From an uncultured Oscillospiraceae bacterium (GTDB taxonomy: Bacteria; Bacillota; Clostridia; Oscillospirales; Ruminococcaceae): 64,000 bases of DNA. The notes under the pieces were generated by a model that was not told the origin of the DNA, made no database searches, and saw nothing but the letters and a program-made list of their open reading frames with translations. The translations under genes and the position numbers were made by a program. The stretch lies in assembly GCA_900539695.1 (NCBI GenBank), contig UQDG01000001.1, forward strand, positions 143,725 through 207,724. Direction: 5' to 3'. Below, piece by piece: positions 60,442-64,000 of the stretch. The stretch's first letter is position 1; each line of letters starts with the position of its first letter.

Positions 60442-62178
60442 TCAGTTGCGAACACAGGCAAGAATGACCTTGACCTCGCTGCCGTCCGGGCTGTAAATTT
60501 CGTAATCACCAGCCGCTTGGGGAACAATACAGGTTTCTGCATAGTGCAGCTCCAGCGGCGGGAACGCATCGCTTTTGCTGCGCAGAACCGCCCGCGTACC
60601 ATCAACCAGGTTCAGCATATGCACACTGCCGTTGCGATGTACCGGCAGGGCAGAAGATGTTGTAAAGCGGAATGTGTCCAGAAACTCCCGTTCATGCAGA
60701 CCGGTGCGCACAACCGTTCCGTTTTCGCCGGTATAAACTTCTGCCACTGCGTTGACAAGGTTTCTGTGAACCCATTCGGTATTACGGTACCATTGGATGT
60801 TGGCTGCACCATGTTCAAGGTGGATGGGGCGCGGTTTGCCGTCAAGGTCAACACGACCCCAGTCCCACAGTTTGAATGTGAAAATATAGGGTGTAGCGCT
60901 GATTTCCAGCACCATGGTATCTGCACCGGAACAATGCACAGTGCCGGCCGGAATCAGCACATGGTCATGCTTCTTGACGGGAATCTTATTGACAAATTTT
61001 TCTGCCGGGAAAGGCTTGCCGCCGTTCTGGGCCGTCTGCAGGGCGTCGATCATTTCTTCCGGCTTTGTACCGGTTTTAATGCCCAGATAGACGCAAGGGG
61101 CTTCGCCGGCAGCATCCAGAAGATAGTAGCTCTCATCCTGTGTATAGTGCATATGGAAATGGCTCTGGATGTATTCGGTCAGGGGGTGAACCTGAAGCGA
61201 AAGGTTCTGCCCGTGCATGGTGTCCAGCATATCAAAACGAATGGGAAATTCCTTGCCGAAGCGTGCATGAACACGGTCACCCAGAAGCTCACGCGGGTGC
61301 GCATAGACAAGGTTGAGCGCCGGCGTTTCCACAACACAGGAACCGAAATCCAGCAGCAGGCTGTTTTCCTCCGGAACGCCGTCAAAGCTCCAAGCATAGT
61401 TGCTGCCGTTTTCGGGCAGGTCAAAATGCGTTTTCATCCAGTCGCCGCCCCAAACGCCCGGGTCAAAGTAAGGCACCATGCGGAACGGCTGCGCCGCAGC
61501 TTTGGATAGTGCATCACGGTAAGCGGTACCCGGCACAATGGCAGGGTTGCCGGCTGATGTGGTATCGAGATAATAGTCAAAAACCGGCAGCAGTTTGTCC
61601 TTGATCCGGTCGCCCCAGCGCCATTCGGCAAAATAGCCGCGCTTATATTTTGCGCGCTGCGGCAGGTCATGCATGGCTGTATGCCAGTTGTCCTGCCCTT
61701 TGCGGAAACGGAGCTGAATTTCCCATCGCGTAATGTCCGCATAGATGGTGATGTCTGCACGTTCCACAAGAGAGGCGCCGGCACCGTAAATAAGTACCAG
61801 ACCAGCCGTTACAGCGTCAATTTTATTGCGAGCAGCACACAGTGCCTCTTCCGGGTAAAAATCTTTCATCTGCCAGGTGGTCATGATGCCGAACACAGGG
61901 TCGTCCGTCAGTTCGTGTTCGATTTTTGCATCCAGCTCAGCGGGCAGGATTGCCAGATCATCTGCATGGATGACAAGCTCGGCATGCGGGAACAGTGCAA
62001 GGATCTCCGCTTGATCGGTACCGGGGTAGCATTCAACCGTCACAACGGTTTTGCTGCTGCCTGCACACAGGGCGTGCAGTTCCTGTTTTACGGCATCGGT
62101 TCCCCGTGCAGCATGGTCGGCGGCGCCGACCTGTATGGTGGGGAAGCGCCGGTAAGGGTAAGTAGAGGGATTCGGCAT
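60442..62178 (-). CDS. Class I mannose-6-phosphate isomerase-like protein with N-terminal kinase-like domain
   Basis: The start at 62178 (MPNPSTYPYRR) has AGGTG upstream. The C-terminal half of this 578-residue protein is a cupin isomerase: NLSLQVHPLTEYIQSHF (QxH zinc ligands), TQDESYYLL (Glu ligand), VLIPAGTVHCSGAD and KPRPIHLEHG. The N-terminal 220 residues resemble a nucleotide-binding fold (VVTVECYPGTDQAEIL, LVLIYGAGASLVERAD), although the P-loop is not standard. It should interconvert mannose 6-phosphate and fructose 6-phosphate and lies with a mannosidase and a ROK kinase. Confidence 0.8.
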   Translation of the reverse strand: MPNPSTYPYRRFPTIQVGAADHAARGTDAVKQELHALCAGSSKTVVTVECYPGTDQAEILALFPHAELVIHADDLAILPAELDAKIEHELTDDPVFGIMTTWQMKDFYPEEALCAARNKIDAVTAGLVLIYGAGASLVERADITIYADITRWEIQLRFRKGQDNWHTAMHDLPQRAKYKRGYFAEWRWGDRIKDKLLPVFDYYLDTTSAGNPAIVPGTAYRDALSKAAAQPFRMVPYFDPGVWGGDWMKTHFDLPENGSNYAWSFDGVPEENSLLLDFGSCVVETPALNLVYAHPRELLGDRVHARFGKEFPIRFDMLDTMHGQNLSLQVHPLTEYIQSHFHMHYTQDESYYLLDAAGEAPCVYLGIKTGTKPEEMIDALQTAQNGGKPFPAEKFVNKIPVKKHDHVLIPAGTVHCSGADTMVLEISATPYIFTFKLWDWGRVDLDGKPRPIHLEHGAANIQWYRNTEWVHRNLVNAVAEVYTGENGTVVRTGLHEREFLDTFRFTTSSALPVHRNGSVHMLNLVDGTRAVLRSKSDAFPPLELHYAETCIVPQAAGDYEIYSPDGSEVKVILACVRN

Positions 62179-62217
62179 AAAAGGCACCTGCTTTCGGATA
62201 TTTTGTACGATATAATC

Positions 62218-62340
62218 AACATACACGGAAGCGGTATAAATGTCAATACATTTCTGAATAAAATTAAAATTAGTAATTACATCTTTACAAGTTGCCGTCT
62301 GCATGGTATACTTGATTCAGAAGTTCTGTGTGGTATAAAT
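62218..62340. promoter_or_regulatory. Divergent promoters with GGTATA repeats, probable GntR operators
   Basis: On minus, TTGACA (complement of 62241-62246) and TATGTT (complement of 62218-62223) are 17 bp apart. On plus, TTGATT (62312) and TATAAA (62334) are 16 bp apart. The motif GGTATA recurs at 62233, 62305 and 62332, and GTATAAATGTCAATAC is a loose palindrome over the minus -35. These are candidate sites for the GntR regulator. Confidence 0.6.
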
Positions 62341-62410
62341 CTGCGCTGTGACAATGTTTTTGCGCGCAGAACGCCGGAAACAGCACATCAGCAGGGAGGT
62401 CAGATATAGT

Positions 62411-63139
62411 ATGTCGCAGCCGCGATATCTTCAGATTGTACAGCAGTTAAGGGATCGGATACAGAATGGGGAATACCCGCCGAACACCCGCATTCCCACA
62501 GAAAACGAGCTGTCTGTTTCTATGGGGGTAAGCCGCCCCACGGTGCGTCAGGCGCTGAACCTGCTTGAACAGGAAGGACGCCTGACAAGGGTCAAGGGAA
62601 GCGGCACCTATGTGACAGAACCAAAAATACAGCACGAATCCACGCGGTTCGTGATCGGCTATCAGGAAGAAAGCCGGGAACGGCACAACCACCTGCACAC
62701 CAGTGTGCTGGCACTGCAAAAAGAAAAACCGGGCAAGCTTGCCGCCAAAGCACTGGGTCTTGCCGAAGGGGAACGCGTGACCCGGATGGTTCGGCTGCGC
62801 TGGCTGGAAGGCATGTATAACGGCTGCCCCATTGTGTACACGACGGTGTATGTGCCGGTACGCCTTTTCCCGGAAATGGAAGAACAAAACTTTACGGATG
62901 CATCCTTTTACGAAATGCTGGACAGTCGCGGGCTGACCGTCATGCGAACCTCTCAGCGACTGGATGTGCGTATGCCCCCGGCAGAGGTCGCGGCAGAGCT
63001 TAAACTGTCGCCTTTTGAACCGACAGTCTATATTGTTTCGACCGGCTACGGTCAGAACGGCACTGCGGTGGAATACAGCGAAAGTTATTATCCGGCAAGC
63101 CGGAGCAGCTTTAATATTGAAATCAACCGGGGGCGATAA
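62411..63139 (+). CDS. GntR/HutC-family (UTRA) transcriptional regulator
   Basis: This 242-residue regulator has a winged-helix N-terminus (LQIVQQLRDRIQNGEYPPNTRIPTENELSVSMGVSRPTVRQALNLLEQEGRLTRVKGSGTYV). Its UTRA effector domain contains GERVTRMVRLRWLEG, PIVYTTVYVPVRLFPE and the final GTAVEYSESYYPASRSSFNIEI. GGGAGGT precedes ATG 62411. It is divergent from the isomerase-like gene and lies 1 bp before the ROK kinase gene, so it probably represses the mannoside locus until a phosphorylated sugar binds. Confidence 0.92.
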   Translation: MSQPRYLQIVQQLRDRIQNGEYPPNTRIPTENELSVSMGVSRPTVRQALNLLEQEGRLTRVKGSGTYVTEPKIQHESTRFVIGYQEESRERHNHLHTSVLALQKEKPGKLAAKALGLAEGERVTRMVRLRWLEGMYNGCPIVYTTVYVPVRLFPEMEEQNFTDASFYEMLDSRGLTVMRTSQRLDVRMPPAEVAAELKLSPFEPTVYIVSTGYGQNGTAVEYSESYYPASRSSFNIEINRGR

Positions 63140-63140
63140 A

Positions 63141-64000
63141 ATGCAGGAAGTATATCTGTGTCTGGATGTGGGCGGTACGGAAATCAAGGCTGCGCCTCTG
63201 GATAAAAGAGGAAATTTTCTGGCGCCTGTCCGCCATTTCCCGGCAATGGCCGGCGCGGACAGGCAAACGTTGCTTGAAAACTTTGGTTGGATTTTTAGCA
63301 GTATCTGCCCGGAAAATGCTGTTCCCATTGAAATTGATCTTGCGTTTCCGGGACCGTTTGACTATAAAAACGGCATCTGCCTTTTACAAGGACTGGACAA
63401 ATACGATGCACTGTACGGCTGCAATCTGCGCCGAGCATTCTCCGAAATCAGCGGCTTGCCGGAGCAAAGGATTCAATTTATCAATGATGCAGCGGCCTTT
63501 GCGTTGGGGGAAATGACCTTTGGTCAGGCGACGCAAGCCGGGCGAGCTCTGTTTGTAGCAGTGGGAACCGGCTGCGGCAGTGCATTTGGGGTGAACGGAT
63601 TTCTGGCTGAAGAAGGTACACCCGGTGTGCCGCCAAACGGATATTTTTATAATGCACCGTTTCGGGACAGCTGCGTAGACGACTATATTTCCCGGCGGGG
63701 GCTGGAAAAGCTGTCCGGCGAGATGCTGGGTGTGCCGCTGGATGGTCGTGCGCTTGCTGAACGCATCGCCGCCGGGGACAAACGGGCCAAAGCCTGTTTC
63801 CGGTGCTTTGGTGAACAGCTGTGCGATGCATTGCAGCCGCAGATCGAAGCATTCTGTCCGGACACGCTCTGCATGGGGGGACAGATTATGGCAAGCGCGG
63901 CATTATTTCTGCACCCGTTGGAAAAACTTTGTACAAACAAGAAGATTGCAACGGTGTACAAAGGGAACATAATAAAAAACTTAATAATGGACTGCCAATC
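63141..64000 (+). CDS. ROK-family sugar kinase (3' end off the window)
   Basis: The frame is open from ATG 63141 to the window edge (286 codons). The ATP-binding motif is LDVGGTEIKAA near residue 7, NDAAAFALGEMTFGQA near residue 115 contains the catalytic Asp, and FVAVGTGCGSAFG follows. The Cys-rich zinc motif of many ROK proteins is not seen where expected. It is coupled to the GntR gene with 1 bp between them. Phosphorylation of mannose or a related hexose is inferred from the isomerase and mannosidase neighbours. Confidence 0.88.
   Translation, partial: MQEVYLCLDVGGTEIKAAPLDKRGNFLAPVRHFPAMAGADRQTLLENFGWIFSSICPENAVPIEIDLAFPGPFDYKNGICLLQGLDKYDALYGCNLRRAFSEISGLPEQRIQFINDAAAFALGEMTFGQATQAGRALFVAVGTGCGSAFGVNGFLAEEGTPGVPPNGYFYNAPFRDSCVDDYISRRGLEKLSGEMLGVPLDGRALAERIAAGDKRAKACFRCFGEQLCDALQPQIEAFCPDTLCMGGQIMASAALFLHPLEKLCTNKKIATVYKGNIIKNLIMDCQ

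Noticed and set aside
1..64000. tRNA, rRNA and CRISPR features
   Set aside because: Looked for by eye (T-loop GGTTCGAATCC-like strings, regularly spaced identical repeats); none were found. A tRNAscan or Infernal run could still reveal a missed RNA.

Overview
The window looks like the chromosome of a gut Clostridium-class Firmicute, probably a Faecalibacterium/Gemmiger/Subdoligranulum-like member of the Oscillospirales. This rests on the genes rather than on a marker: Firmicute-type conjugation genes, strong AGGAGG ribosome sites, consensus TTGACA-17-TATAAT promoters, an anaerobic sulfatase-maturing enzyme, and mucin-glycan use. No rRNA, tRNA or CRISPR was seen. The agr/ABC segment (about 27,000-37,800) is visibly more A+T-rich than the rest, which suggests separate acquisition.

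Layout. (1) 1-14,430, minus strand: half of an integrative conjugative element. Operon A1 holds a small membrane subunit, a VirB6-like channel protein, a Gly/Ser-rich protein and an M23 peptidase. Operon A2 holds a VirB4 ATPase, membrane proteins, a degenerate recombinase-like protein, a class B sortase and a giant SpaA/Cna-B adhesin that runs off the left edge. A relBE toxin-antitoxin pair sits between A1 and A2 on the opposite strand. (2) 14,827-26,373: a lacto-N-biose/galacto-N-biose module with an AraC regulator, solute-binding protein, two permeases, GH112 phosphorylase, cytoplasmic sulfatase, anSME, a CHR transporter pair and an N-acetylhexosamine 1-kinase. It is bracketed by imperfect direct repeats made of the 3' end of one gene family plus an iteron array. 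(3) 26,441-37,800: an A+T-rich block with a complete agr-type quorum-sensing system (agrA-agrC on minus; an XRE regulator, agrB and agrD on plus) and a divergent operon for an exported lectin-like protein, lipoprotein, ABC transporter and two small proteins. A sigma-factor pair of conjugative-transposon type follows. (4) 37,912-50,506, minus strand: the second conjugation operon, with a VirD4 coupling protein, replication-initiator-like, S1-domain, sigma-like, DUF932 and zinc-binding proteins. (5) 50,949-57,063: esterase, DUF188 and HipA-like genes, then the wreck of a second, Tn1549-like conjugative element (group II intron tail, frameshifted VirB4 tail, M23 peptidase) and a truncated epimerase. 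(6) 57,392-64,000: a mannoside locus with GH38 mannosidase, mannose-6-phosphate isomerase-like enzyme, GntR regulator and ROK kinase, with two decayed gene fragments among them.

How the parts work together. The two conjugation blocks share an 11-bp tandem iteron upstream of their promoters, and several of their operons begin with a promoter followed at once by an intrinsic terminator, which suggests common antitermination control. The sugar module appears to import a (possibly sulfated) beta-1,3-galactosyl-HexNAc, desulfate and phosphorolyse it in the cytosol, phosphorylate the HexNAc, and perhaps export the sulfate through the CHR pair. The most unusual signal is the agr system: its putative peptide has serine where cysteine is normal, and the agrBD promoter and the exported-protein promoter carry the same twin-repeat operator at identical spacing. 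No relaxase or integrase is visible in the window.
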